This document shows positions 7,021-16,326 of a stretch of DNA of 40,097 nt, piece after piece. Below the pieces are notes generated by a model. That model did not search any database. It was not told where the DNA came from and was given only the letters and a program-made list of their open reading frames with translations. The stretch lies in NCBI GenBank assembly GCA_019312665.1, contig JAFDCZ010000001.1, forward strand, positions 1-40,097, read 5' to 3'. The DNA comes from Deltaproteobacteria bacterium (GTDB lineage: Bacteria > Myxococcota_A > UBA9160 > UBA6930). Within the stretch, counting starts at the first letter, position 1; the number at the start of each line of letters is the position of its first letter. The position numbers were made by a program, and so were the translations under genes.

Positions 7021-8277
7021 ATGTCTGACACGGCATCCCTCGATTCCCTCGACATCATCGGCCCGGACACCTACGCGAAGAACGGATACCCCCACGCCGC
7101 GTGGAAGCGGCTGCGCAACGAGTCGCCGATCCACTGGTTCGATCTCCCGGAGGGTGTCGGCTTCTGGGCCGTCACGAAGCGCGCCGACATCGTCCAGATC
7201 TCGAAGCAACCAGAGATCTTCCAGAACGCGCCGCGCTTGGCGATCTTCGAGAAAGGATCGCCTCCCGAAGGTGAGCGGACTTTCGTCCGGCAGCTCTTGA
7301 ACATGGATCCACCGGAGCATCCGAAATTCCGAAACGCAGCGAGCCATTGGTTCACCCCGCGTGCGATCCGTCGGCGAAGACCTGAGGTAGTGCGGCTCGC
7401 TCGGGAACTTCTCGCGAAGATGGCACCGGATGGCGAAACCCACGAAGCCGATTTCGTGGCCGATCTCGCGGCCCCGCTCACCCTCTCGGTGCTGGCGGAC
7501 ATGCTCGGAGTACCGCGCGACGATTGGCCGCTGATGTTCGAATGGACCAACCAGATCGTCGGCTCGGCGGATCCGGAGTTTCAGAAGGAGGGAGCGGACC
7601 AGGGCGAGCTCGTGAGCCAGGCCCGCAACGAGCTCTTTCAGTATTTCATGGAGCTTGCGGAGAAGCGGCGCGCCAAACCCGAGGACGACATGGTCAGCGT
7701 GCTGGCCAACGCCGAGATCGATGGAGCCCCGATCCCCCCGCTCGAGTTGCTCTCCTTCTACCTGGTGCTGGTCGTGGCTGGCAACGAAACCACCCGCAAC
7801 GCAGCCAGCGGAGGGTTGCTCGCGCTGATCGAGAATCCGGGCGAGCTCGCGAAGCTGCGCGGCAACCCGGGCCTGACGAATTCTGCCGCCGAAGAGATCG
7901 TGCGCTGGACCTCGCCGGTGATCCAATTCTGTCGTACGCCGAACGTGGACGTGGAGCTTCACGGGAAGACCGTCCGCGCCGGGGAATCGCTCTGCCTCTT
8001 CTATCCCTCGGCCAACCGCGACGAGGAGATCTTCGAGGACGCGGATGCCTTTCATGTCGATCGCCGCCCGAACCCGCACCTGGGCTTCGGAATCGGCGAG
8101 CATTTCTGCCTCGGCGCGAACCTGGCGCGCCTGGAACTGCAGGTCGTCTTCGAGGAACTCGCTCACCGTCTCGAAGAGATCGAGCTTGCCGGACCCTTCG
8201 AGCGCATGCGGTCGAGCTTCCTGGGCGGCGTCAAGCGCATGCCCATCCGCTTTCGTATTCGCCCTGAGAGCGGCTAG
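7021..8277 (+). CDS. Cytochrome P450 (bacterial, CYP125/142-like size and motifs)
   Basis: A 418-residue soluble P450. The I-helix oxygen-binding motif is AGNETT at residues 253-258, the K-helix ExxR is E292-R295, and the haem loop FGIGEHFCLGANLARLE has its ligand Cys at residue 363. The arrangement and the short N-terminus without a membrane anchor fit bacterial class I P450s, which need a ferredoxin and reductase; neither is in the window. Overall appearance is near the CYP125/CYP142/CYP124 group that oxidises sterol side chains and branched lipids, but substrate assignment is inference. A deazaflavin-type nitroreductase-family gene follows after 15 bases. Confidence 0.92.
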   Translation: MSDTASLDSLDIIGPDTYAKNGYPHAAWKRLRNESPIHWFDLPEGVGFWAVTKRADIVQISKQPEIFQNAPRLAIFEKGSPPEGERTFVRQLLNMDPPEHPKFRNAASHWFTPRAIRRRRPEVVRLARELLAKMAPDGETHEADFVADLAAPLTLSVLADMLGVPRDDWPLMFEWTNQIVGSADPEFQKEGADQGELVSQARNELFQYFMELAEKRRAKPEDDMVSVLANAEIDGAPIPPLELLSFYLVLVVAGNETTRNAASGGLLALIENPGELAKLRGNPGLTNSAAEEIVRWTSPVIQFCRTPNVDVELHGKTVRAGESLCLFYPSANRDEEIFEDADAFHVDRRPNPHLGFGIGEHFCLGANLARLELQVVFEELAHRLEEIELAGPFERMRSSFLGGVKRMPIRFRIRPESG

Positions 8278-8292
8278 CGCCCGTTTCGTTCC

Positions 8293-8718
8293 ATGACGTG
8301 GATCCGCCACTTCCTTCCCTTCATCACCCGCACCCACCGCTGGATGTACCTGGCGACCGGTGGCTGGATCGGTGGCTGGCTGCCCGGGATGCGCTTCCTG
8401 TTGCTGGGCCATGTCGGCCGTCGCAGTGGAACGGCCTACCTGACACCGATCCTCTACGTCTCGGACGGCGACCGGATGATCCTCGCGGGCTCGAACGCCG
8501 GGCAAGACCGACCCCCGGCGTGGTGGCTCAACCTGCAGGCGCGCCCGGAAGCCACGGTTCAAACGGGCCGACGCCGTTTCGCCGTGAGGGCGACCACTGC
8601 GCGCGACGCGGAAGCAGAACGGCTTTGGGCGCTTCTTCGGAACAGCTACCCCTGGTTCGACAGCTACCGTGAGGCGACCGAGCGGGAGATCCCGATCATC
8701 GTCCTCGAGCCCAGCTGA
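8293..8718 (+). CDS. Deazaflavin (F420)-dependent nitroreductase-family protein
   Basis: A 141-residue protein of the Ddn/FDOR-A type. The core GHVGRRSGTAYLTPILYV, followed by GSNAGQDRPPAWWLNLQARP, is the family signature; the latter part contributes to binding of the deazaflavin phosphate tail. The C-terminal SYPWFDSYREATEREIPII is also typical. Characterised members use reduced F420 to reduce quinones or nitro compounds. It sits 15 bases after the P450 on the same strand, so the two are probably co-transcribed. F420 biosynthesis genes are not in the window, so cofactor use is an inference from the family. Confidence 0.8.
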   Translation: MTWIRHFLPFITRTHRWMYLATGGWIGGWLPGMRFLLLGHVGRRSGTAYLTPILYVSDGDRMILAGSNAGQDRPPAWWLNLQARPEATVQTGRRRFAVRATTARDAEAERLWALLRNSYPWFDSYREATEREIPIIVLEPS

Positions 8719-8760
8719 ATCCCGGGCTGGCAATCACAGCCACCCTGAGAAGGAACCAAG

Positions 8761-10770
8761 ATGCGATCTACCTCCACCCTGCTCGTCATCACACTGGCCC
8801 TTTGGCTCGCCGGATGCGGCCAGGGCGACACGTCGCTGCCCTCGGTTCCCTCGGACCCGGGCGCCGACGCCTTCGGCCACACGGCGCCCACGGAGGCCAC
8901 TGTGGCCATGCGCGGAAACCGGGTGAAGAATCTTCCGCTGGCGGACACGGCCGACCGCGAAGACGCGATCCGCGGCCTGGTAGCCCGAGAGGATGTGCTG
9001 GAGATCCCCGGTGCCGGCGATCGCCTCGTCTGGAACCGGCCGGCCTACGATTTCATCGAGGGTCCCGCGCCAGACTCCGTGAACCCGAGCTTGTGGCGCC
9101 AGGCCAAGTTGAACAACCTGCATGGGCTCTTCGAAGTGACGCCTGGCGTCCATCAGGTGCGCGGTTACGACCTCGCGAACATGACGCTGATCGAGGGCGA
9201 GCGCGGCTTCATCGTGGTCGATCCCCTCGGCTCTGCTGAAACAGGCGCCGCCGCCCTGGCCTTCGCGCGTAAGCACCTGGGGGACAAGCCTGTCACTGCG
9301 GTGATCCTCACGCATAGCCACGTCGATCACTTCGGAGGAACGTCAGGCATCGTTTCGCGCGAGGAAATCGAATCCGGAAGCGTCCGAATCATCGCACCGG
9401 CCGGCTTTCTGCATGAAGCCACCAGCGAAAACCTGCTGGCAGGCCCGGCGATGGCCCGGCGCGCCTCCTTCATGTACGGCTTCCGCCTGGCCCGCAGCCC
9501 GCGAGGGCACCTCGACTCAGGCCTCGGCAAGGAGCCCGGACGCGGCAGCACGACGATCCTGCCACCTACGGACATCGTCGACCGCACGCCTCAGGAAATG
9601 ACCCTGGATGGCGTGCGGTTCATCTTCCAATACGCCCCGGAATCCGAGGCTCCGGCCGAACTCATGTTCTACCTCCCGGAGAAGAAGGCGTTCTGCGGAG
9701 CCGAGGTCGTCTCGCGCACCATGCACAACCTCTACACCCTTCGCGGTGCAAAGGTGCGCGACGCCCTGCGCTGGAGCAGCTACATCGACGAAGCGCTCGA
9801 ACTCTTCGGCGGCGACGCAGAGGTGGCGTTCGCGAGCCACCATTGGCCGACCTGGGGCAACTCCCGCATCCAGAGCTACTTGAAGCGCCAACGCGATACC
9901 TACAAATTCATTCACGATCAGACGCTTCGGCTCGCCAACGCCGGCTACACGCCCCAGGAGATTGCGGATGCACTCGAGCTTCCGCCCTCGCTGCGCCCCC
10001 ACTTCGGCAACCGGGGCTACTACGGCACCGTGCGTCACAATGCCAAGGCGGTCTATCAGGCCTACTTCGGCTGGTACGATGCCAACCCTGCCCACCTCGA
10101 TCCATTGGCGCCTGCCGACGCTGCAGCTCGTTATGTCGACGCGATGGGCGGTGCGGCTCCTGTGCTCGAAAAGAGCCAGGCGGCCTTCGCCCGCGGCGAG
10201 TACCGATGGACGGCAATGCTCCTCGACCATCTCGTGTTCGCGGAGCCCGAGAACACCGAGGCTCGGGCTCTACTGGCTCGAACCTACGACCAGCTCGGCT
10301 ACCAGGCAGAATCGGCGCCCTGGCGCGACGTCTACCTCTCCGGTGCCTACGAGCTCCGGCACGGCCCGCCTCCTGCCGACGCGCCGAGTCCCCTGGCAGG
10401 AGCCACAGAGCTCGTGAAGCACATTCCGGTGGCGCGATTCTTCGATGCGATGGCGGCGCGGCTGAATGGCCCGGATGCCGCCGACGAGAACGTGACGATC
10501 AACCTCGTCTTCACGGACCTGAATGAGAGCCACGTCCTCTCCATCGAGAACGCCGTCCTTCACCATTGGCAACGCGAGCCGGCGCAGGATGCCGCCGCGA
10601 CCCTCCGCCTCACCCACGGCTTCTTCCTGCGCCTGCTCCTCGGCCAGACGGGCCTGCGGGAGATGATCTTCTCCGACGAGCTCGAGGTGGAGGGCAGCCG
10701 TCTCGAGTTGATGGGCTTCTTCTCCCTCTTCGACCCGATGACGCCGAACTTCCCGATCGTCACGCCCTAG
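8761..10770 (+). CDS. SdsA-like alkylsulfatase, lipoprotein metallo-beta-lactamase fold
   Basis: A 669-residue protein starting with a lipoprotein signal (lipobox LAGC, acceptor Cys 19), placing it outside the cytoplasmic membrane. The metallo-beta-lactamase motif THSHVDHFGG gives zinc ligands H185, H187, D189 and H190; later zinc ligands fit the GAEVVSRTMHN and ASHHWPTWG segments. After the catalytic domain come the alkylsulfatase dimerisation domain (roughly residues 390-520, including LLDHLVFAEPEN) and a C-terminal SCP2-like domain. Length and domain order match SdsA1/BDS1-type enzymes that hydrolyse linear alkyl sulfates such as dodecyl sulfate to alcohol and sulfate. The start has a GAAGGA nearby. 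It may supply alcohols to the lipid enzymes around it, though this is inference. Confidence 0.9.
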   Translation: MRSTSTLLVITLALWLAGCGQGDTSLPSVPSDPGADAFGHTAPTEATVAMRGNRVKNLPLADTADREDAIRGLVAREDVLEIPGAGDRLVWNRPAYDFIEGPAPDSVNPSLWRQAKLNNLHGLFEVTPGVHQVRGYDLANMTLIEGERGFIVVDPLGSAETGAAALAFARKHLGDKPVTAVILTHSHVDHFGGTSGIVSREEIESGSVRIIAPAGFLHEATSENLLAGPAMARRASFMYGFRLARSPRGHLDSGLGKEPGRGSTTILPPTDIVDRTPQEMTLDGVRFIFQYAPESEAPAELMFYLPEKKAFCGAEVVSRTMHNLYTLRGAKVRDALRWSSYIDEALELFGGDAEVAFASHHWPTWGNSRIQSYLKRQRDTYKFIHDQTLRLANAGYTPQEIADALELPPSLRPHFGNRGYYGTVRHNAKAVYQAYFGWYDANPAHLDPLAPADAAARYVDAMGGAAPVLEKSQAAFARGEYRWTAMLLDHLVFAEPENTEARALLARTYDQLGYQAESAPWRDVYLSGAYELRHGPPPADAPSPLAGATELVKHIPVARFFDAMAARLNGPDAADENVTINLVFTDLNESHVLSIENAVLHHWQREPAQDAAATLRLTHGFFLRLLLGQTGLREMIFSDELEVEGSRLELMGFFSLFDPMTPNFPIVTP

Positions 10771-10900
10771 AGGTCGCCGGGACGTTCTGACCCGGCCGAA
10801 CACGAGGCTGAGGCGGAATGCCGCGAGCAGCGGCTTCCCAGCACTCCCTGCGCCGCAAGCCTCCCCACTGAACGGCGCGTCAATTGCAGCGCACTGCCCC

Positions 10901-12295
10901 ATGAGTCACAGCGAACTCCTCACCGCAGCCGAGCGCCTGCACCTCGATCTCGACGATGCCCACGTTCACATGCACGTGAGCGGGGCGTTCTTGTTCGAGC
11001 GGGGACCTCTCGGCCAGGGCGCCGGAGTGGCCTTCGACCGCATCCGTGACTTCGTGGAATCCCGCCTGTACCAGGTGCCCCGCTGCCGCCAGCGCCTGGC
11101 GCGGGCGCCCCTGAGCGGAGAGTTGGCCTGGGTCGACGACGCCACCTTCAATCTCCAATACCACGTGCGCCACACGCACTTGCCCCACCCAGGCGACGAG
11201 CGGCAATTGAAGCGGCTCTGCGGTCAGGTTGCCTCCCAACGCCTCGACAGGGAAAAACCGCTCTGGGAACTGCACGTCGTCGAGGGACTCGAAGACGGCC
11301 GCTTTGCCCTCGTCGTCAAAGCGCATCAATGCATCACGAAGGGTGTCTGGGAGATCGGACTGATCGAAGCTTTGCTCTCCGAGAGCGCCGATCCAGAGCC
11401 GGCCGAACCCGGCCCCGTGTGGCTTCCGCGTCCCGCGCCCTCGGGTCAAGATCTGCTGCGCAATTCCGTCACACACCGAGTAGAGGCTCCTCTCCGATTC
11501 GGACGCTTCCTGCTGGAAGCGGGCCAGAAACCGGAACGCCTCTGGACGGAGCTGCGCAGTGGGTTGGAAGGCTTCCTCGATGCGACGCCCGCTTCCGAGA
11601 CCCCATTCAATCGTCCCATAGGCCCCCATCGGCGTCTCGACTGGCTCGTCTCCGACGCACAGAGTGCCCGCAACGTGGCGGATCACTACCGAACCACCCT
11701 CGACGCAGTGGCACTCGCCTCCTTGGCTGGCGCGGTGGGGCGCTTCTTCGAGCTGCGGGGAATTCCGCGGGCCGACCAACGAGATTTCAGCATGCGGGCG
11801 GCCCTTCCCGAACATGCAGGTGGCTTGCTCAACGAGGACCCCCCCGGCGACACACTCGCGTGGCTCATCGCAGAGTTGCCGATCGCGGAGCCGGACCCGT
11901 TGGCGCGTCTCCAGCAGGTCACGGAAGGGCTCGAGGCTTCGACGCACGTCGGCTACGAGTTGTTCTCCGGCGCCAGCGAGTGGCTCTGGCCTGGGATCTA
12001 CGGCGCCCTGGCGCGGATACAGTTGGCGGGGCGGGCTTCGAACCTGACGCTCGCCTTGCTTTCAGGCCCGGAAACCGATCGCTTCCTGCTCGGTGCCCGT
12101 TTGACCGACGCCTTCCCCATCTTGCCGCTGGTGCCAGATCAGGCCTTGCGCGTGGCGCTCTACGCTCGGGGATCGCAGCTGCATTGGGGCTTCAACTCGG
12201 ATTGGGATCTGCTTCCGGACCTGCACGATCTGGTGCGCTTCACGGATGAATGTTTCAAGGAGCTATGCGCAGCCGCAAACGCCCAGGCGGCCTGA
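10901..12295 (+). CDS. WS/DGAT-family acyltransferase paralogue lacking the catalytic motif
   Basis: A 464-residue protein collinear with the wax ester synthase/diacylglycerol acyltransferase family. PLWELHVVEGL, the VPRCRQRL region and IGPHRRLDW are all in place. The catalytic HHxxxDG motif is replaced by HQCITKG at residues 142-148: the second histidine is glutamine and the aspartate is lysine. The downstream NDVVL-type motif is LDAVALA and the NIPGP-type motif is lost. Enzymes of this family need the histidine as general base, so this copy is probably inactive in acyl transfer. It lies 8 bases upstream of an intact paralogue and may act as its partner. The frame shows no disruption, so it is a divergent protein rather than a pseudogene. 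Confidence 0.8.
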   Translation: MSHSELLTAAERLHLDLDDAHVHMHVSGAFLFERGPLGQGAGVAFDRIRDFVESRLYQVPRCRQRLARAPLSGELAWVDDATFNLQYHVRHTHLPHPGDERQLKRLCGQVASQRLDREKPLWELHVVEGLEDGRFALVVKAHQCITKGVWEIGLIEALLSESADPEPAEPGPVWLPRPAPSGQDLLRNSVTHRVEAPLRFGRFLLEAGQKPERLWTELRSGLEGFLDATPASETPFNRPIGPHRRLDWLVSDAQSARNVADHYRTTLDAVALASLAGAVGRFFELRGIPRADQRDFSMRAALPEHAGGLLNEDPPGDTLAWLIAELPIAEPDPLARLQQVTEGLEASTHVGYELFSGASEWLWPGIYGALARIQLAGRASNLTLALLSGPETDRFLLGARLTDAFPILPLVPDQALRVALYARGSQLHWGFNSDWDLLPDLHDLVRFTDECFKELCAAANAQAA

Positions 12296-12303
12296 GGCAA
12301 CGG

Positions 12304-13731
12304 ATGGACCACTATCACTACGAACGCCTCTCGGCCCAGGACAATGATTTCCTGGACTGGGAGTCCCCTTCCCTCACCATGCATGGCTCCGCGGTCATGG
12401 TCTTCGACGCATCCCCGCTGCTCACCCCAGACGACGGTATCGATTTCGCGACCATCAAGCGGGGCTTTGCCGCCGTCCTTCACCACGTACCGCGCTACCG
12501 CCAGAAGCTCGCATGGATGCCCGGCGACACTCGGGCCTACTGGGTCGATGATGCCCAGTTCAACGTCGACTACCACATGCGACACATCGCCCTTCCCCGC
12601 CCAGGCAGCGATGCGCAGCTCAAACGCATGGCGGCCGACATCATGGAGCGGCCCCTCGACCGTGGCCGCCCGCTCTGGGAGACATGGGTCGTCGAAGGCA
12701 TCGCGGGCAATCGCTTCGCGCTCGTGATGAAGGCCCATCACTGCATGGTCGACGGCTCCTCGGGCATGAGCTTGATGGAACGCCTCTACTCGATGACCGC
12801 CGAATACGAAATCGCCGAAGCACCGCGCTTCGTGCCGCGACCCAGGCCCTCCGGCATGGAATTGTGGCGGGACGGATGGCGCCGCAGGCTCGATCTTCCC
12901 GGCCGCGCCGCACGGGGCGTGCGCGATTTCGTATCCGAAACCGAGGACCTGGGCGAGGAGCTGATCTCCCGGCTACGCGCAGTAGGTGACCTCGCAAAGA
13001 TGAAGCTCGTACCTGCGTCGGATACACCGATCAACGGCCCAGTCGGCCCCCATCGCATCTTCGATTGGGTCGAACTCTCCCTCGAGGAGTTCAAGGCGAT
13101 CCGCCGCGCCCGAGGCTGCTCGATCAACGATGTCGTGCTGACCACGGTCACCGGTGCGGTGCGGGAACTGATGACGCGCCGGCAGATCCGCCCGGAAGGC
13201 CTCGATTTCCGGGTGAGCGCGCCCGTGAACGTACGCCCCAAGAGGGACCAGGAGAAGATGGGCAACCATGTCTCCTCGTGGATCGTGCGGCTTCCCCTCG
13301 ACGAGAAGGATCCTCTCGAACAGCTGCGTCGGGTCCACGACCTCACCCAGGATCTGAAGGATTCCCATCAGTCCGTGGGCGTCCAGATGATGACGGCTCT
13401 CCACGAGTGGATCCCGTTCGACATCCAAGGCGCATCCTCTGGCACCCAGAACATGCTGGTGACGAACATACCCGGACCGCCCTTCCCGCTGTACCTGATG
13501 GGCGCCGAGATGTGTTCGCTCATTTCCCAGGCACCGTTGATCGAAAACATCGGGCTCGCCGTGAGTGTCGTCAGCTACAACGGAAAGCTCGGCTTCGGCT
13601 TCAATGCGGACTACGACCGGCTGCCCGATCTCGGGCAATTCGTCCGCGCGATCGAGCGCTCGTTCGAGCACCTGGCTGCGGCCGCGGGTACGAACCAGCC
13701 CGGAGCCGAGTCGAGAGCGGCCATTCGCTGA
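12304..13731 (+). CDS. WS/DGAT wax ester synthase/acyl-CoA:diacylglycerol acyltransferase
   Basis: A 475-residue protein with a complete family motif set: PLWETWVVEGI, the catalytic HHCMVDG at residues 145-151 (H146 and D150 of the HxxxD core), IGP-type GPVGPHRIFDW, the SINDVVLTTVTGA motif and the NIPGPPFPLYLMGA segment. Such enzymes transfer acyl groups from acyl-CoA to fatty alcohols or diacylglycerol, making storage wax esters or triacylglycerol at the inner membrane. The ATG at 12304 is chosen because it follows a GAGG at about 7 bases and starts at the conserved domain; upstream in-frame codons read through the end of the preceding gene. It forms a two-gene unit with the degenerate paralogue and converges on an SDR gene 39 bases later. 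Confidence 0.93.
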   Translation: MDHYHYERLSAQDNDFLDWESPSLTMHGSAVMVFDASPLLTPDDGIDFATIKRGFAAVLHHVPRYRQKLAWMPGDTRAYWVDDAQFNVDYHMRHIALPRPGSDAQLKRMAADIMERPLDRGRPLWETWVVEGIAGNRFALVMKAHHCMVDGSSGMSLMERLYSMTAEYEIAEAPRFVPRPRPSGMELWRDGWRRRLDLPGRAARGVRDFVSETEDLGEELISRLRAVGDLAKMKLVPASDTPINGPVGPHRIFDWVELSLEEFKAIRRARGCSINDVVLTTVTGAVRELMTRRQIRPEGLDFRVSAPVNVRPKRDQEKMGNHVSSWIVRLPLDEKDPLEQLRRVHDLTQDLKDSHQSVGVQMMTALHEWIPFDIQGASSGTQNMLVTNIPGPPFPLYLMGAEMCSLISQAPLIENIGLAVSVVSYNGKLGFGFNADYDRLPDLGQFVRAIERSFEHLAAAAGTNQPGAESRAAIR

Positions 13732-13770
13732 CTCACGCCAGGCCGGAGCCTGACATGAGTCAGCAGCCGT

Positions 13771-14595
13771 TCAGCCGAGATCGAGGTGCTTGGGGGGTCG
13801 GACGCTGATGTCCGCGATGTTCACGTTGATCGGCTGTGTGACGGAGAAGAGAACTGCGTCGGCCACGTCCTGCGGATCTCCGAGCATCTGCTTCATGGGC
13901 CCGGCAAGCTTCTCGAAGACCTCGTCCGGAAGCCTTTCGCCCTGCTTCACCTCGACCTCCACACCCGACATCGCAATGATCCCCTTCAGCACGGCGGGAT
14001 CGAAGTTTCGGGCGAAGTTCGTCGCAATGGCGCCGGGCATCACGTTCACTACACGGATCGAGTCCTCTTCCAGCTCGGTGCGCAGCGTTGCGGAGATGGC
14101 ATTGACCGCATGCTTGGTGGCGCCGTAGATGCCCGGATCCTGGCGTTGGGCTGCGATCGAAGAGATGTTCACGATGTGACCTTCGGCTTTGCAATCCCGC
14201 ATCGCCCGAACGGCCGCCTGACAGCCAACCAACAGCGCCAGGAGGTTCGTCTCGAGCATGGCTCGCCACTCTTCCGGATCGCCATCCACGATCTTTGCGG
14301 GATAGGAGAGGCCTGCGTTGTTCACCATCACGTCGAGGCGACCCGTCTCGCGTACGGCTTCGTCGACGAGCGCCCGAACCTGGCCGGGATCTCGCAGATC
14401 GGTCACGACGACGGATGCGGCGCCACCTGCTTCCTCGATTCGCTTGCGTGTCGCGTCCATCGGCTCGCGGGTGCGGCCTGCGAGGAAGACATGGGCACCT
14501 GCGGTACCGAGGGTGAGTGCGATCGCGCGGCCAATTCCGCTCGACGCGCCGGTCACGATGGCGGTTCGGTCTTTCAGGGGGTTGGTTTCAGTCAT
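13771..14595 (-). CDS. Short-chain dehydrogenase/reductase
   Basis: A 274-residue classical SDR. The nucleotide-binding TGASSGIG is near residue 17, NNAG follows at about residue 92, and the active-site YGATK gives the YxxxK pair with the preceding NISSIAAQ serine. The C-terminal region after the core (GVEVEVKQGERLPDEVFEK) is longer than in the simplest members and may form a substrate lid. It would reduce or oxidise an alcohol/ketone with NAD(P); the substrate is unknown. The ATG at 14595 overlaps the upstream stop (ATGA) and has AGGAG about 5 bases before it. It is the last gene of a three-gene operon under a likely TetR operator. Confidence 0.88.
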   Translation of the reverse strand: MTETNPLKDRTAIVTGASSGIGRAIALTLGTAGAHVFLAGRTREPMDATRKRIEEAGGAASVVVTDLRDPGQVRALVDEAVRETGRLDVMVNNAGLSYPAKIVDGDPEEWRAMLETNLLALLVGCQAAVRAMRDCKAEGHIVNISSIAAQRQDPGIYGATKHAVNAISATLRTELEEDSIRVVNVMPGAIATNFARNFDPAVLKGIIAMSGVEVEVKQGERLPDEVFEKLAGPMKQMLGDPQDVADAVLFSVTQPINVNIADISVRPPKHLDLG

Positions 14596-15575
14596 GAGAT
14601 CTCCTGTTGGGCGCGCAGGTGTTTCGTAAGCTGCTCGAGGCCGGCATCGACACCGAGAATCGGGGCGTAGCCGAGTTCGGCTTTGATCTTCTCCGTGTTG
14701 AGCGTGCAATCGCAACACATCAGATCGATGGCATGGCGGGTGACCGGAGGCGTGCTCTTCAAGCGAAGGCCTCGCCACACGCCTTCGACGAGCGCAGCGG
14801 CCGGGCGCGCGAGCCACGACGGCAAGGAGCGTTCGCCGAGCTCGACGCCATAGCAAGCCATCAGACGGGGCAGGAAGCTTCGGAAGGCCGAGTCCTTTCC
14901 GTCGGTAACGAAATAGATCTCCCCGGCCTTGCCTTTGGTCAGGGCCAGTTCTGTGGCATGGACGAGGTTCGCGACATGGGTCGTCGAGGTCCTGGCCCGA
15001 CCTTCGTCGAGCCAGAGGAAAGCTCCGCTCTCGACCATCGCCTTGATCTCGGGAGCGAGGGTCTTGTCACCGGGGCCCCAGACGAAACGCGGTCGAAGGA
15101 TCACCGTCTCGAAACCGGGGCCATTCGCGGCCAGGACCCGTCGCTCTGCCGCGCCCTTCGTCTCGGAATAGAGGTAGGGCGTGCTCTTGGGATAGGGATG
15201 GCTCTCGGTCACGTCCCGCAGATGCTGGCCGCGCCACAGCACGGCCTCTGTGCTCATGTGCACGAAGCGGCTGGCGCCGGCAGCTTTGGCAGCGGCCAGC
15301 ACGCGATCGGTCCCGTCCACATTGATGCCCCACGCATCTGCGTGTGTACCCCAGGCTTCCACGAAGGCTGCGCAGTGCACGACGACATCACAGGCGGAAA
15401 GCTGACCGGGCTCGAGGCTGGCCAGGTCGCAGCGGACGGGTTCGGCACCTAGCGCTCGAACCGTGGCATCCCCCTTCTCCGAACGAGACATGGCGAGGAC
15501 GTCGTGACCCTCGGACAACTGCTTCGCGATGGCACCGCCGATGAATCCAGTGGCTCCGGTGATGAAGATTCTCAT
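14592..15575 (-). CDS. NAD-dependent epimerase/dehydratase (extended SDR, 3-beta-HSD-like)
   Basis: A 327-residue extended SDR with the N-terminal GATGFIGG nucleotide-binding loop, a central STEAVLW strand and a YSETKGAAE segment carrying the catalytic YxxxK. Further features of the family are the RPRFVWGPGD motif and a C-terminal substrate domain. The overall pattern is closer to 3-beta-hydroxysteroid dehydrogenase/isomerase and sterol-4-carboxylate dehydrogenase types than to sugar epimerases, but substrate is inferred only. The ATG at 15575 overlaps the preceding gene's stop and its own stop overlaps the next start, both by four bases, so the three operon genes should be translationally coupled. 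Confidence 0.82.
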   Translation of the reverse strand: MRIFITGATGFIGGAIAKQLSEGHDVLAMSRSEKGDATVRALGAEPVRCDLASLEPGQLSACDVVVHCAAFVEAWGTHADAWGINVDGTDRVLAAAKAAGASRFVHMSTEAVLWRGQHLRDVTESHPYPKSTPYLYSETKGAAERRVLAANGPGFETVILRPRFVWGPGDKTLAPEIKAMVESGAFLWLDEGRARTSTTHVANLVHATELALTKGKAGEIYFVTDGKDSAFRSFLPRLMACYGVELGERSLPSWLARPAAALVEGVWRGLRLKSTPPVTRHAIDLMCCDCTLNTEKIKAELGYAPILGVDAGLEQLTKHLRAQQEIS

Positions 15576-16307
15576 GCCATCCCCACGTTCATCATGACAT
15601 CGGCCGCCGCAGCCTGGAGCCGACGGGGCATGAAGCGCAGCGAGAATGCGGCGACCTTGTTTGCGAAACCGGGGATCACGCTGGGCCGCCCGCGCAGCAC
15701 GGCGCGCAGGCCTGCACGAGTGACCTTACGAGCCGGCATCATCGTGAGACGATGGTACAAGGCGGGCTTCTGACCGGACACGTCGAGGAACTCGCTCTTC
15801 GTAACGCCTGGCGAGAGCACGGTGACATGAACATTCGTCTTGCGGAGCTCGTAGTTCAGCGCCTCGCCCAGGTTGAGGACATAGGCTTTGGCCGCGGAAT
15901 AGGATGCGTAGCTGGGCGAGGGCTGGTAGCCACCGATCGACGCAACCTGGAGTACCCAGCCGCGGTCTCGCTCGAGCATTCCAGCCAGGTAGCGCTTGGT
16001 GAGATCTGCGAGCGCGACGACATCGAGTTCGAGCATCTCCCGCTCACGTTCCCAGGCGATCTCCATATGCCTGCCATACAGCCCGAAGCCGGCGTTGTTC
16101 ACCAGCAGATCGATCTCCAGGCCCTGCCCGTCGGTTCGGCGCTTCAGCTCTGCAGCGGCATCGGGTGCGCCGAGGTCCAGCGCGATGACGCGCGCCTCGA
16201 CACCATGGGCCCGTGTCAGATCCTCGGCCAACTGCTTGAGCCGATCCTCGCGGCGAGCCACCAGGACCAGGTTCGCCCCGCCCTCACCTGTTTCGGAACT
16301 CTTCCAT
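15572..16307 (-). pseudogene. SDR gene missing its nucleotide-binding N-terminus
   Basis: From about 16290 downward the frame reads GANLVLVARREDRLKQLAED and then LLVNNAGFG and YASYSAAK, a clear DltE/YqjQ-type SDR. The expected TGxxxGIG loop is absent. The best start signal, ATG at 16305-16307 with AAAGGA upstream, opens MEEFRNR and then a stop, in a different frame. MEEFRNR looks like a normal SDR start, so roughly 20 codons including the Rossmann loop appear to be deleted and the frame shifted. The longest intact ORF starts at a GTG at 16261 (229 residues). It cannot bind NAD(P) in the usual way. An assembly deletion is the alternative explanation. It heads the operon and overlaps the next gene by four bases. 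Confidence 0.6.
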
Positions 16308-16326
16308 GGAGATGTCCTTTCGTTGA

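Noticed and set aside
6637..8733. 698-codon minus-strand ORF opposite MATE, P450 and the nitroreductase-family gene
   Set aside because: It spans three well-supported genes and intergenic DNA and shows no recognisable domain.
10771..10900. Possible small gene or RNA between the alkylsulfatase and WS/DGAT genes
   Set aside because: No ORF with a ribosome-binding site and no convincing structure was seen.
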